Below, piece after piece: positions 26,691-36,692 of a DNA stretch of 64,000 bases. Made by a program: the position numbers and the translations under genes. The notes below the pieces were generated by a model. The model searched no databases. It saw nothing but the letters and a program-made list of their open reading frames with translations, and had not been told where the DNA came from. This DNA comes from Pseudomonadales bacterium (GTDB lineage: Bacteria > Pseudomonadota > Gammaproteobacteria > Pseudomonadales > Azotimanducaceae). The stretch is from NCBI GenBank assembly GCA_022827905.1, contig JAJEIQ010000001.1, positions 62,001 to 126,000 of the forward strand, read 5' to 3'. The number at the start of each line of letters is the position of its first letter. Within the stretch, counting starts at the first letter, position 1.

Positions 26691-28067
26691 TCAGGTGGCC
26701 AGCACTCTTCCCGGGTTGAGCAGGTTCTGCGGGTCTAGGCTCGCTTTCATGCGCTTCATCAGCTCGATCTCGGCAGCGCTGCGGCACTGCGGCAGCCACA
26801 TGCGTTTCTCGATGCCGATGCCGTGTTCGGCGGAAACCGAGCCCTCGTAGCGGGCCAGGGGTTCGTAGACGCATCGGTCCGCCGGCCCGTGCAGGTCGCC
26901 CGGCGCATTGGGCCGCAGGAAGAAGTGCAGATTGCCGTCGGCCACGTGCCCCAGGGTGTAGAGTGCGCCATCCGGCCAGTGCCGGAGCATGCGCTCTCTG
27001 ACATCGTCGACATACTCCTCCATGTGCCGGATCGGCAGGCTTACGTCGTACAGGTACGCCGGCGGCGGTTCGAGCACCGCCTCGAAGTCCTCGCGCACCT
27101 TCCAGATGTCGCCGGCGTCCCGGGCGGACTGGGCGACCACGGCATCGACGATCCGCTCTTCTTCCAAAGCATCGCTGAGCACCGCTTCGAAGCGGTCGGC
27201 GTCCGCAGCCGGGTCGCCGCCTTCGGCCTGCAGCACAACGTAGTAGGGATGGTTCCGGGACAGGGGGGCGCGGTGCCCGCCGTTCCCGGTCACCGCCTGA
27301 TAGTAGTCGCCCCACATGATCTCGAAGGCGCTCAGGTTGCCGCCGAGATCCGCCTGCAGGCGCGCCAAAAGGGCCGTGACCGCATCGAAGCTCTCCAGCG
27401 CGACCAAGGCATCCTGGCGGCTTGCGGACTTGCGGAACAGCCGCAGCACCACCCGGGTCACCACCCCGAGCGTGCCTTCCGTGCCGATGAAGAGCTGCTT
27501 GGTGTCGTAGCCGGCATTGTTCTTCAGCATCCGGTTCATCGACGAGACCACGGTGCCGTCGGCGAGCACGGCTTCGAGCCCGAGCACCAAGCTTCTCATC
27601 ATCCCGTAGCGGAACACGTTGATGCCGCCGGCATTGGTCGCCACGTTGCCTCCGATGGTGCAACTGCCCCGGGCGCCTAAGTCGAGGGGAAAGTACATGC
27701 CCTGCTCCTCGGCCGCCTCCTGCACGCCCTGCAGCACCGCTCCGGCTTCCACCACGGCGAGCGCGTCCACCGGGTCGATCTCCACGATGCGGTTCATCTT
27801 CTCCAGGGAAAGCGCCACATCGGTGTTGCCCGGTTCGGCGCCGGCAACCACGCCGGTGAGTCCCCCTTGCGTGATGACGGTCTGGCCGGCCTCGTGGCAG
27901 AGCCGCAGCATCTCCGATACCTCCTCGGTGGAGCGCGGCAGCAGGATCGCCGCGGCCGGGTTCGGGTCGCTGTTCCAGAGGCTCGTCGCCCGTTGCGACA
28001 CCGCCTCGCCAACCAGCACGCGGCTTTCACCGAGCCGTTCGGCAATTCGACCAATCAATTCTTCCAT
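26691..28067 (-). CDS. FAD-binding oxidoreductase, GlcD / D-2-hydroxyacid dehydrogenase-like
   Basis: A flavoprotein of about 458 residues of the VAO/PCMH superfamily. The FAD-binding half contains TQGGLTGVVAGAEP, LSLEKMNRI and GARGSCTIGGNVATNAGG (near 130-145), then EGTLGVVTRVVLRL; the C-terminal cap ends with GTGIEKRMWLPQ-like SAEHGIGIEKRMWL and DPQNLLNPGRVL. This pattern is shared by GlcD, D-lactate dehydrogenase and D-2-hydroxyglutarate dehydrogenase, which oxidise D-2-hydroxy acids. I prefer the ATG at 28065-28067; a GTG fifteen bases upstream is possible. No signal peptide. The gene precedes the CocE hydrolase and diverges from an exported amidohydrolase. Confidence 0.9.
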   Translation of the reverse strand: MEELIGRIAERLGESRVLVGEAVSQRATSLWNSDPNPAAAILLPRSTEEVSEMLRLCHEAGQTVITQGGLTGVVAGAEPGNTDVALSLEKMNRIVEIDPVDALAVVEAGAVLQGVQEAAEEQGMYFPLDLGARGSCTIGGNVATNAGGINVFRYGMMRSLVLGLEAVLADGTVVSSMNRMLKNNAGYDTKQLFIGTEGTLGVVTRVVLRLFRKSASRQDALVALESFDAVTALLARLQADLGGNLSAFEIMWGDYYQAVTGNGGHRAPLSRNHPYYVVLQAEGGDPAADADRFEAVLSDALEEERIVDAVVAQSARDAGDIWKVREDFEAVLEPPPAYLYDVSLPIRHMEEYVDDVRERMLRHWPDGALYTLGHVADGNLHFFLRPNAPGDLHGPADRCVYEPLARYEGSVSAEHGIGIEKRMWLPQCRSAAEIELMKRMKASLDPQNLLNPGRVLAT

Positions 28068-28221
28068 AACGCACCTGTCCACCGGGCACCCGCCATGGAC
28101 TCAATAATAGCTGAGGAAGAATCCCCCATGTGCGTCTCAGGTTGGGCGGCTCCGGCGTCCGAACGGCCAAAGGGGCCCGGAAGGCAATGGTCTAAATTCA
28201 CAGTTCGAGGATTCATCAGCC

Positions 28222-29652
28222 ATGAAGACGTTACTGCTTCCCCTGTTATCGCTTTGCTGCCTGGCCGCTCCCGCCATCGCCAGCGACTATCTCATTGAGA
28301 ACGCGAACGTCATTCCCATGACGGAGGAATCCGTTCTGGAAGGCCACTCGGTACGGGTGCAAGGCGGCCGGATCGCCGAGATCTGCGAACCCGGCCGCGC
28401 CTGCGGCGACGGCGGCACGGAGACGATCGACGGCCGGGGCAAGTTTCTGATTCCCGGATTAACCGACATGCACGCGCACACCAACCCCGGCGAGAACGCC
28501 GCGATGGAAGTTGCCCAGCGGGAAATGGTGCGGCGCATCCAGTCCCAGCAGTTGCGCCAGTACGTGATGTTCGGCGTCACGACCATCCGCGACCCGGCGG
28601 GCGGCCCCGCCAACCTGCGGGCCAGGGAGAAGATTCGCCAGGGCGCAATGGTTGGTCCGCGGCTTTTTTCCTCACAGGGCATCATGGACGGAGACCCGCC
28701 GCTGCATCCTGCCGGCGCTCCGTATGCGTTTGCCACCGGGGAGAAAGCGGCCAGCTACGTGCGCGAGACCGCTGCTGCCGGTTACGACTTTGTCAAGGTT
28801 TACTCGACGCTTCAAAAGGCAACCTTTGATGCAGTCATTCGCGCCGCCGACGAAGCCGGGTTGCCTGTTGTCGGCCATGTGCCGATGCCGGTCCACATCG
28901 AGTACGCACTGCGAAGCGGCATGCGCTCGGTGGAACACCTGTCCGGCTACGATGTTGCCTGCGCCGGCCCCGAGGCCGGACTGCAGCCGATCATGAACGA
29001 TGTTTACCAAGGCATGAACTACTGCACTCCGGAGAAGATCAGGGGTCTTGCCGAAATGACAGCGAACTATGAGGTCTGGAACGTTCCAACCCTCATCGTT
29101 CAAGACAACGTGAAATCCGAGTGGGAACGCTACACCGTCTTCAACGAGGAGGAGAGCCGCTACACACCCCCCGCGCTCAACGTCTTCCAAGCCTATTTGT
29201 ACGAAATATTCCTGCCCAGGGCGCGCGCCGGCCTGAAAGCCGCACGAGTGCCGCGCATGGCGCTGGTCAAAGCCTTAAGCGATGCCGGCGCACCCATCCT
29301 AGTCGGCACGGACACCACCGCGTCCGGCTTCAACGTGCATCAGGAACTCGCGCTGCTGGTGGAGTCCGGCCTGACCCCCTACCAAGTGCTGACCGCGGCC
29401 ACCTCGGAACCGGCCCGCTATTTCGAGCGCGAGGGGGAGTTCGGGACCATCGTCGAGGGCGCGAGTGCGGATCTGCTACTGCTCGATGCGAACCCGTTGG
29501 AGGACATCGGCAATGCCCGGGCCATTGCCGGCCTCATGCTGCGCGGCGACTGGTGGCCGCGGCCACGGATCGAGCGGGAACTCGCTGCGATTCAGGCGGA
29601 GTACGCGCGGGATGCGGAACTGCTCGCGGCCGAGGCGCAATCCGCGCAGTAA
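28222..29652 (+). CDS. Exported metal-dependent amidohydrolase
   Basis: A 476-residue amidohydrolase with a clear Sec signal peptide (MKTLLLPLLSLCCLAAPAIA). The binuclear site is complete: HAH in TDMHAHTNPG, Lys in YDFVKVYSTLQK, His in VVGHVPMPVH, His in RSVEHLSGYD and Asp in LVGTDTTASG. Sequence style is that of exported imidazolonepropionase-like amidohydrolases, often found beside TonB-dependent receptors. The last 40 residues are charged and helical. It converges with the TBDR at 29688. It is the third amidohydrolase in 13 kb; substrate unknown, but periplasmic amide or peptide cleavage fits the surroundings. Confidence 0.92.
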   Translation: MKTLLLPLLSLCCLAAPAIASDYLIENANVIPMTEESVLEGHSVRVQGGRIAEICEPGRACGDGGTETIDGRGKFLIPGLTDMHAHTNPGENAAMEVAQREMVRRIQSQQLRQYVMFGVTTIRDPAGGPANLRAREKIRQGAMVGPRLFSSQGIMDGDPPLHPAGAPYAFATGEKAASYVRETAAAGYDFVKVYSTLQKATFDAVIRAADEAGLPVVGHVPMPVHIEYALRSGMRSVEHLSGYDVACAGPEAGLQPIMNDVYQGMNYCTPEKIRGLAEMTANYEVWNVPTLIVQDNVKSEWERYTVFNEEESRYTPPALNVFQAYLYEIFLPRARAGLKAARVPRMALVKALSDAGAPILVGTDTTASGFNVHQELALLVESGLTPYQVLTAATSEPARYFEREGEFGTIVEGASADLLLLDANPLEDIGNARAIAGLMLRGDWWPRPRIERELAAIQAEYARDAELLAAEAQSAQ

Positions 29653-29687
29653 CAGGGCTTGGGTTCGGTCGCCAAGGACTCGTTCGT

Positions 29688-31871
29688 TCACTGGAAACGC
29701 CAGTTCACGCCGACCCCGAACGTGCGGGGTTGGGGACGGCTGGCCAAGCCCGAGCCAAGCGATGCGGCCTCCGCGTTGGTCGGAAACATGGCACCCGACT
29801 CGTCGCTCAGGTTGCGGCCGTATACGTACAGGCCATAGCTGTCGCGCTCGAGGCCGAAACGCACGTTGACAAAGGTATTGGCGTTTCCGAAAGTGCCATT
29901 GGCCACATCCTTGCGGCTCGAGTTGTGCTGCAGTTCCAGCATAACCAGGCCCCGCCCGCCCAAGCTCGCCCAGTCGAACTCGTAGTCCAAGGCCAATGCG
30001 GCACTGAATTTGGGCACATTGAAGATGACATCACCGCCGGCGACACCGGAGACGGCAACGCGCCCGTTGACATCCGTGAACGCCGACTCACTGGCGTATT
30101 CCGACTGATTGACGTTGCCAGTGGCGCTCAGGGTGAGCCCTTCGACATCCGTGGCGTAGCGCATCGCCCAGTCCAGGCCATACACCTCGGCGTCCGGGCC
30201 GGAGAAGGCAAAGGCAATGCCAACGCCGGGCTCCGCGCCGAAGATCTGGATGTTCTGCCAGTCGATGTAGTACGCGGCCAACTCGTAGTTGAGCCGTCCG
30301 TCGGCCAACACGCCCTTGGCGCCCACCTCGTAATTCCAAAGGCTTTCCTCGTTGACGTCGAGGTCCACGAAGAAGCCGAACAGCGCGTTCAGGGCCACCA
30401 CTCCACCGGGCATGACGATGCCGCTGCGGAAACCCCGGGCGGCGTTTAGGAACAGCAGATGGTCGTCGTTCGGCTGCCAAGAGAGGTTGAACTTGGGCTG
30501 TACGCTCGTGAACTTCGCTTCCCGGGTGGTGGGGATGCCCGTGAGCTGCAGAAAGGCCGTGGACAGGGATTCCGGCAACTCCGTGTCTTCCCGCTCATCC
30601 TCGTAGTAGCGCAGACCCACCGTGGCATCGACGGTGTCCGTGAACGACCAGGTCAATTCCCCGAACACCGCCCAGGACTGTGACTCGACGACCTCGTCCA
30701 CAATGCCCGGGACTTTCGGCCCCGGACTGAACAGGAAAGTGGTTTCATTGTCGTTGAACAGGGCGCCGAGCGTGAAGGCGAGGCGACCGTCGGCATTGGA
30801 CACCAGGCGCACTTCCTGGGAGAGATTCTCGACCGTCCTGTTGTCGTAGGCGGCACTGAACGCGAAAGTGGCCGGGTCGAGATTCAGCAGCTGTCCGTCG
30901 TAGATCTGTTCCTCGAACGCCATCCAGGAGGTGGCGCTGTAGAGCGAGACGGCATCGAAATCGTATTCAACGGCCAGGTTGTAGACCTCGTAGTCGTAGT
31001 CGGCGAACTCCTCATCGACGCCGGTGAGGGGCGCGCCCGCCACCAGCCGGGCGCCGAGGGGCCGGTCCAGGCTGTCGTCGGTCACGTTGAAGCCGTCGGC
31101 GTCGAGGTCCTGGAACCAGGCGCCGAACCGCATTTCCAGGCGGTCAGTGGGCGTCAGCGTTGCCTTGACCCGGAAATTGGTCAGCGTGGCGTCGTTGACG
31201 TCCTCCGCTTGGATCGACGAATCGTCCACCCAGCCTCCGATCTCATGTACGCCGGCCGTCAACCGGACGCCGAACCGATCCTCCACCACCGGCAGGTTAA
31301 CGGCACCGTTGAACGAGTACGAGCCTTCGCCGCCCTTGATGGTGGCCCCGCTGGCGTTCACCTTCGCCTCGAATTCAGTCGTGCTGGCGTCCATGGTTCG
31401 CACCACCACCGTTCCGCCCTGGGAACTGGCGCCGTAAAGCGTGCCCTGAGGACCGCGCAGCACTTCCACGCTGTTGAGGTCGAAACTCGGAATCTCCGGG
31501 AACTCAAGGTTGACCACCGTGGCGAACGGCACGTCGTCCAGATACAGGCCCACCGTCGGGTCGCCGAACAACGACGAAATGCCGCGAATCTGGATGACGT
31601 TGTTGCCCGGATTCACCGGGGTCTGGGTGAGCCCCGGCGTCCGGTTGATGAAATCCCCCACCGTGGCGGCGCCGCCGCGCTCGATGTCCTCGCCGGAGAA
31701 GGCCGTTATCGGCAGCGGAATGTCCTGAATCTGCTGTTCGCCCCGCTTGGAGGCGGTGACGACGATCTCCTCGATGACTTGGGAGGATGCTTCCTCCTGG
31801 GACACGGCCGGTGCGGACGCGATGCCCGTGACGGCCAGAACGGCATGTGCTGCGATGTTCCTGAAGTTCAC
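29688..31871 (-). CDS. TonB-dependent receptor
   Basis: A 727-residue outer-membrane receptor. It starts with a GTG (31869-31871) preceded by AGGAGGAATCGCA, a very good ribosome-binding site. Signal peptide about residues 1-24 (ending APAVS), then EEIVVTASKRGEQQIQDIP, plug with LRGPQGTLYGASSQGGTVVV, and a barrel ending RTFGVGVNWRFQ with a terminal Phe-x-x aromatic anchor. The plug motif ASSQGGTVVVRT is of the subfamily that also contains the receptors at 14 and 57 kb. It converges with the exported amidohydrolase and is divergent from the spermidine dehydrogenase-like gene. Confidence 0.95.
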   Translation of the reverse strand: MNFRNIAAHAVLAVTGIASAPAVSQEEASSQVIEEIVVTASKRGEQQIQDIPLPITAFSGEDIERGGAATVGDFINRTPGLTQTPVNPGNNVIQIRGISSLFGDPTVGLYLDDVPFATVVNLEFPEIPSFDLNSVEVLRGPQGTLYGASSQGGTVVVRTMDASTTEFEAKVNASGATIKGGEGSYSFNGAVNLPVVEDRFGVRLTAGVHEIGGWVDDSSIQAEDVNDATLTNFRVKATLTPTDRLEMRFGAWFQDLDADGFNVTDDSLDRPLGARLVAGAPLTGVDEEFADYDYEVYNLAVEYDFDAVSLYSATSWMAFEEQIYDGQLLNLDPATFAFSAAYDNRTVENLSQEVRLVSNADGRLAFTLGALFNDNETTFLFSPGPKVPGIVDEVVESQSWAVFGELTWSFTDTVDATVGLRYYEDEREDTELPESLSTAFLQLTGIPTTREAKFTSVQPKFNLSWQPNDDHLLFLNAARGFRSGIVMPGGVVALNALFGFFVDLDVNEESLWNYEVGAKGVLADGRLNYELAAYYIDWQNIQIFGAEPGVGIAFAFSGPDAEVYGLDWAMRYATDVEGLTLSATGNVNQSEYASESAFTDVNGRVAVSGVAGGDVIFNVPKFSAALALDYEFDWASLGGRGLVMLELQHNSSRKDVANGTFGNANTFVNVRFGLERDSYGLYVYGRNLSDESGAMFPTNAEAASLGSGLASRPQPRTFGVGVNWRFQ

Positions 31872-32094
31872 TGCGATTCCTCCTTCGTTCGTCCAAGTGT
31901 GTTGGAAGACGCAGTGCCCCCCCCAACCTCAGTGAGTATTCTCCCACCCGACCGCTCAGCCAAACCGGCGGGCACCCGGCACGGCAGCTCGCAAGGGCTG
32001 TCATGGCACATCGATGTCTGCGGCAGAAGGATGCGCCCTGCGTCTGTAGCAAGGCATGACCACCATCACCTCCAAACGACGAACGGAGCAATCG

Positions 32095-34071
32095 ATGAAA
32101 AAAGAAGAGGGATTCACCCGGCGCGATTATCTGGGCGGCATGTTGCTCGGCGCGGGCAGCGCACTGCTCGGCGGCCTGACGCCCCGGGAGCTGCTTGCGG
32201 CCAAGGCCGGCGTTCAACTGCCGCCCATTGACCGGGCGGCGGCGCGGCGCTTCGACGGCCCGAGCGGCGTCGGCGACTACCGGGGCGTGAACGGCAATAC
32301 CTGGGAGGTGCTGAGCCGTGCCCACTGGCTCCGCGACGGCTACTTCGACGAGGTGGACTACAACGCCCTGCCCGTGGAGGAGGACGGCTACGACGTCATC
32401 ATGGTGGGCGGTGGCGCTTCGAGCTTGGGCGCCGCCTATCTACTCAACAAGGAGAGTTCGCTCAAGGGTCTGATCCTCGAGAACCACCGCGTGCCGGGCG
32501 GTGAGGCGCGGCAAAACGAATTCGAGGTGGACGGGCATCGCATCTTCGGCCCGCAGGGGTCGAACATGGTGGTGCTGCCCACGGAGCCGGGGCAGATGGC
32601 GCTCGGCGACGACCTGCTCCACGACGAGTTCACCGACATCGGCATGCCGCTCAAGTACGGGCTGGAAGAACTGCAGGGCACCGACAAGGCCCTCGAGTTC
32701 GACGTTTCGAACTACCTTTACCTATGGTTGGCCATCGTCTCCGACAGCATCGCCTATTACTCCGCCCCCTCCGCTGCCGATCCGCGCCCCAAGCCGGTGC
32801 GCAACCCCTGGATGAAGGACCTCGCGGGCTTGGGTCTGCCGGAGGCGGTTCGGCAGGATTTCATCCGCTGGCAGTGGCACCTGACCCTCGACCGGCAACG
32901 GGACGCCGGCCTCGAACCCTGGCTTGACCGGATGAGCTACGAACAACTGCTCGTCGACGTGCATGGGCTGTCCCCGGCAATCGCCCGCTTCGCCGACCCG
33001 ATGGTGGCAAGCGCGGTGGGGGCCGCCTGCGGAACCTGTTCGGCGCTGGTGGCGACCAAGCTGATGGAAATGCCGGGCGCCGCGCTGGCCAGCGAGACGA
33101 ATCCCGAGGTGCAGGCGGACCCGGCGTTCCGGTCGCTGCCGACGGTGGTGCGCGGCTTCAATGTCGGCTGCTTCCCGGGGGGCAACAGCTTCCCCTACCG
33201 GTATTTCGCCAAGCACATCTGGCCGCAGGGCATCGCCGGCGGCAAGAACCCCAAGGACGTGCTTGCCGGGCGATTCAACCTCGAGCGCCTCGATCACCGG
33301 AACAACCAACTGCGCCTGCGCACCGGCGCCACCGTGATTGATGTGCGGCATCTGCCGGGCTCCAACGGAAAACGGGTGCGCGTCGTTTACGAGCGCGACG
33401 GCGAACTGCATGCGGCGGTCGGCAAGAGCGCCATCGTCTGCGCCGGCGCCTGGGTGAGCCGCAGCATTCTCGGCGACGCCCCGGCACAGATCCACAACGC
33501 CCTCGAAGCCTTCGTGCATGTGCCCTATCTGGTCGCCAACGTGGCGCTCACCAACTGGCGTTTCCTGGAGCGGCTCGGCATCACCGCCGCCGTCTATCAG
33601 GGCGGCGAGTTCGGGTTCACCTGCAACATCCGCCAGCCCATGCAGGTGGGCGCCTACCGAGCCCCGCTGCACCCGGACAAGCCCATCGTGCTGACGTTCT
33701 ATGCCTCCCTGGTGAAGCCGGAGCTGCCGGCCAAGGCACAGGGCGAACTCCTGCGCTGGGAAATGTTCAGCACCGCGTATGCGGACTACGAGCGGCGCAT
33801 CCGGCGGCAGATGACGACGCTGTTCGATGCGGGCGGCTTCGACCCCGACCGCGACATCGCCGGCATCACGCTGAACCGCTGGGGGCACGCCTACAACGTG
33901 CCGCAGCCGGGGTTTTTCCACCCTGCGGACGGGGGACGCTCGCCCTCCGATCGGTTGCGGGCAGGCTACGGGCGCATCTTTTTCGCCCATTCGGAGCTGC
34001 GCGGATTGCAGGCCTTCGCCGGCGCCAACGCGGAAGGCTATCGGGCGGCCCGCCAGGTGATGGCGCTTTAA
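32095..34071 (+). CDS. Tat-exported FAD oxidoreductase, spermidine dehydrogenase (SpdH)-like
   Basis: A 658-residue flavoprotein. The start at 32095 gives MKKEEGFTRRDYLGGMLLGA, a Tat signal with TRRDYLGG; the frame is open 13 codons earlier. The dinucleotide fold follows near residue 100 with DVIMVGGGASSLGAAYLL, then LILENHRVPGGEARQNEF, which resembles the corresponding stretch of Pseudomonas spermidine dehydrogenase (a NHxxFGGHAxRNEF pattern, recalled rather than aligned). SpdH oxidises spermidine in the periplasm. The middle part shows YRYFAKHIWP and YNVPQPGFF. Neighbours are a PuuA-like ligase and a PuuD-like hydrolase, which supports an amine substrate. Assignment to the SpdH-like group is good; the actual amine is unknown. 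Confidence 0.78.
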   Translation: MKKEEGFTRRDYLGGMLLGAGSALLGGLTPRELLAAKAGVQLPPIDRAAARRFDGPSGVGDYRGVNGNTWEVLSRAHWLRDGYFDEVDYNALPVEEDGYDVIMVGGGASSLGAAYLLNKESSLKGLILENHRVPGGEARQNEFEVDGHRIFGPQGSNMVVLPTEPGQMALGDDLLHDEFTDIGMPLKYGLEELQGTDKALEFDVSNYLYLWLAIVSDSIAYYSAPSAADPRPKPVRNPWMKDLAGLGLPEAVRQDFIRWQWHLTLDRQRDAGLEPWLDRMSYEQLLVDVHGLSPAIARFADPMVASAVGAACGTCSALVATKLMEMPGAALASETNPEVQADPAFRSLPTVVRGFNVGCFPGGNSFPYRYFAKHIWPQGIAGGKNPKDVLAGRFNLERLDHRNNQLRLRTGATVIDVRHLPGSNGKRVRVVYERDGELHAAVGKSAIVCAGAWVSRSILGDAPAQIHNALEAFVHVPYLVANVALTNWRFLERLGITAAVYQGGEFGFTCNIRQPMQVGAYRAPLHPDKPIVLTFYASLVKPELPAKAQGELLRWEMFSTAYADYERRIRRQMTTLFDAGGFDPDRDIAGITLNRWGHAYNVPQPGFFHPADGGRSPSDRLRAGYGRIFFAHSELRGLQAFAGANAEGYRAARQVMAL

Positions 34072-34081
34072 CTGCGGCTCG

Positions 34082-35479
34082 TCACACCATCTCCAGGTAC
34101 CGGGCGATCTCCCAATCGGTGACGCCGTCCGCGTCCGCGCCCTCCGTCGCCTCGGCGAAGCACCGGCACTCGATGCGGCGGCTGTGGGCGTAGAAGCGCA
34201 CGAAGTCTTCGCCGAGGTACGCGTTGGCAACTTCGCTCGCCTCGAAAAGGTCGAGCGCCTGCTCCATGGTTGCGGGCACCCGGCCGAGCCCGGTGTCCGC
34301 GTAGGCATCCCCCAGGGTAGGCGGCGGCGGTTCGAGTTCGTTGTCGATGCCGTGGAGGCCCGCGGCGATGCAGGCGGCGAGCAGCAGGTAGGGATTGGCG
34401 TCGCCGCCGGCGGTGCGCTGCTCGATGCGGGTGAGCGACGGACTCTCCGTGACGCAGCGGATGGCGTTCGACTTGTTGTCGAACCCCCAGGACAACATCA
34501 TGCCGGTGGAGAAGTACGGGACGAAGCGGCGGTAGGCGTTGACCGTGGGCGCATACATCAGCGTGAAATCCGGCAGGGTGCGCACCACGCCGGCCACGAA
34601 GTGCCGCATGACCGGCGACATCCCCGTCTCCGACGATGACGAGTGAAAGGCGTTTTCTCCCTCCCGCCAGAGCGAGAAGTTCAGGTGGGTGCCGTTGCCG
34701 AAGCCATGCGGCGAGAGCTTGGCGATGAAGGTGGCGAACAGCTCCCCCACCGCCGCCAGTTCCTTGACGCCGTGCTTGAACAGGAAGCCCTGATCCGCCG
34801 CGTCCAGGGCCGCCGCGGGTGCCAGGTTGATCTCCACTTGGCCGGGGCCCGCCTCCGCGTTCCAGGCCTCCACCGGCAGCCCGAAACCTTCAAGCGCGCG
34901 GCTCATGCCAGAGAGCCGTTCGTCGTGGATGCCCAGTGTGGTGAGGCGGTAGGCCTGGGGCGTGGACCACAGGGGCTTAAGGTTCCGATAACCCTTCTCC
35001 GCCACGGACCCGTGGGTCTCGTCCAGCAGCATGAACTCCATCTCGATGGACGCCCTGCTCTCGAACCCCCGGTCGGCCAGCCGCCGGAGCAGCCGCTTCA
35101 GGGTGGCACGGGGCAGGTACTCCAGGATGCCCCGGCCGTCCACGTGCTCGAAGTCGCCCAACACCAGCCCGGTAGCCGGTTGCCAGGGAACGATGCGGGC
35201 GGTGGCGGGGTCCACGACCATGCGTGTATCCGCATACCCTTCGTTCCAGGACGGCCACCAGCGGTCGTCGTTCTCAGGCGGCGGATGGGGCATGCCGGCG
35301 TAATCCAGCATGACCATCAGGTTTGACATGCGCATGGGCGATGCTGCGCTCTCCAGCAGGCGGCGCGCCGGCACCTTCTTGCCCCGGGCTATGCCGTGCA
35401 GGTCCGGCACCGTCACCGACACCGCTTCCAGCTTATGTTCCCGGATGAATTGCTTTAGACTTTCGGGGTTGTCGCTCAC
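34082..35479 (-). CDS. Glutamine synthetase family, gamma-glutamylpolyamine synthetase (PuuA)-like
   Basis: An ATP-dependent ligase of 465 residues in the glutamine synthetase superfamily. Active-site stretches are visible: SIEMEFMLLDE (metal-binding Glu), AEAGPGQVEINL, GNGTHLNFSLW (where GlnA has GSGMHVHQSLW), NAYRRFVPYFSTG, and IEQRTAGGDANPYLLLAA (the ExR element). Its length and the absence of GlnA-type adenylylation region favour a PuuA/GlnT-like role of joining glutamate to an amine. The GTG at 35477-35479 is preceded by GAGGTGGCGCA; the longer frame is not protein-like. It converges with the SpdH-like gene (10 bases) and is divergent from the M29-like gene. Confidence 0.82.
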   Translation of the reverse strand: MSDNPESLKQFIREHKLEAVSVTVPDLHGIARGKKVPARRLLESAASPMRMSNLMVMLDYAGMPHPPPENDDRWWPSWNEGYADTRMVVDPATARIVPWQPATGLVLGDFEHVDGRGILEYLPRATLKRLLRRLADRGFESRASIEMEFMLLDETHGSVAEKGYRNLKPLWSTPQAYRLTTLGIHDERLSGMSRALEGFGLPVEAWNAEAGPGQVEINLAPAAALDAADQGFLFKHGVKELAAVGELFATFIAKLSPHGFGNGTHLNFSLWREGENAFHSSSSETGMSPVMRHFVAGVVRTLPDFTLMYAPTVNAYRRFVPYFSTGMMLSWGFDNKSNAIRCVTESPSLTRIEQRTAGGDANPYLLLAACIAAGLHGIDNELEPPPPTLGDAYADTGLGRVPATMEQALDLFEASEVANAYLGEDFVRFYAHSRRIECRCFAEATEGADADGVTDWEIARYLEMV

Positions 35480-35567
35480 TGCGCCACCTCGCGCCGGTTG
35501 ATTCGGGAATGCATACAGTACACGCACGGGCGAGCCTCTTCGACCCGCCAGGCGTCTGGCGGGAGGG

Positions 35568-36674
35568 ATGTTCGTGAGCGCCTCGCCCTTCGACATCCGC
35601 ACCTTCATCGACGAGGTGTTCGCGCCGCAGGCGGGCGAACGGGTGCTGCTGCTGGTGGACGAGCCCACGGCGCAACACCCGCTCAATGCCGACTGGAAAG
35701 CGCGCTACGCACTCGCTGGCGAGTGGCGCGGCGCCTTTTCCGAGCTCGGGGAGGAGCGGGGCTTCGAGGTGCTGCCGATTCTGCGCTTCCCGGCGGCAGC
35801 CGCTCACCACGCCCCCTTCCCGGCATTCGGTACCCTCGACGGCCGTCGCGTTTCCATCGACGACACCCTGGACGAGGTCAGCCTAGCCATCGGCATGAAC
35901 GAGGTCTCCATGACCTCGGGGCTGGCGATGGCGTCCATGCGCCGCCCGGGCGCCGCCAATTTCCGCGCCGCCAGCGCCCCGCTGCTGCGCAAGGACATGG
36001 AAGACGCCTGCCTCGCCATCGACTACGCGGCCCTGCGCCATCGCTGCGAGGTTCTTGAGGCCCTAGTCGAAGGCGCGGTTGCCGCGGAAGTCGAATTCGC
36101 CACCGGCGACCGCTGCCGGTTCGACCTGCGCCATCGGCGTCCTGGCGTCGACAACGGCTACCTGCGCCGGGACAAGGAGGGCATTCCGCTGATCAACCTG
36201 CCGAGCGGCGAGGTCTGGATCACGCCCTACGAAGGGGAGGTCGCCGGCGACGTGCCGCGCACCGAGGGCGTCATTCCGGTCGCTCTCGACGACGGTTCGG
36301 TGGCGTCGTTCCGGGTGGAGGCGAACCGGGTGGTGGCGGTCGAGGGCGAGAATCCGGCGCGGGACCACTACCGGCGCATCTTCGATGTGGATCCCATGCG
36401 CCGCAACGTGGGCGAAATCGCGTTCGGCTGCAACCCGGGCGCACGGGTGTCCGGCCTCTACATCGAGGACGAGAAAGCCGGTTTCCATTGGGGATTCGGC
36501 CGTAGCGACTTTCTCGGCGGCACCGTCGGGCCGGCTGAGTTCCTGAACGAGAGCACCGTCATGCACGTCGACAACCCCTACGCCCGCGACTGCCCGATCA
36601 CCGTCTCCGCCGACCTGATCGATGCCGCGGGCGGTCGCACGGCAGTCCTTCAATCCGGCAACTACGTAATCTAG
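35568..36674 (+). CDS. M29 aminopeptidase-like / NicX-like metalloenzyme
   Basis: A 368-residue protein. The C-terminal half has the M29 (aminopeptidase T) pattern: NLPSGEVWITPYEG, VGEIAFGCNPGAR, AGFHWGFGRSD and VMHVDNP, giving the series Glu, Glu, His, His-x-Asp expected for metal binding. The same fold is used by NicX, 2,5-dihydroxypyridine 5,6-dioxygenase of nicotinate degradation, so both peptidase and ring-cleaving dioxygenase are possible. The N-terminal part (1-160) is less conserved. No signal peptide, so cytoplasmic. It precedes the P450 gene by 18 bases on the same strand and is probably co-transcribed with it. Confidence 0.72.
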   Translation: MFVSASPFDIRTFIDEVFAPQAGERVLLLVDEPTAQHPLNADWKARYALAGEWRGAFSELGEERGFEVLPILRFPAAAAHHAPFPAFGTLDGRRVSIDDTLDEVSLAIGMNEVSMTSGLAMASMRRPGAANFRAASAPLLRKDMEDACLAIDYAALRHRCEVLEALVEGAVAAEVEFATGDRCRFDLRHRRPGVDNGYLRRDKEGIPLINLPSGEVWITPYEGEVAGDVPRTEGVIPVALDDGSVASFRVEANRVVAVEGENPARDHYRRIFDVDPMRRNVGEIAFGCNPGARVSGLYIEDEKAGFHWGFGRSDFLGGTVGPAEFLNESTVMHVDNPYARDCPITVSADLIDAAGGRTAVLQSGNYVI

Positions 36675-36692
36675 CGTGCGGTCCTTTTCGCA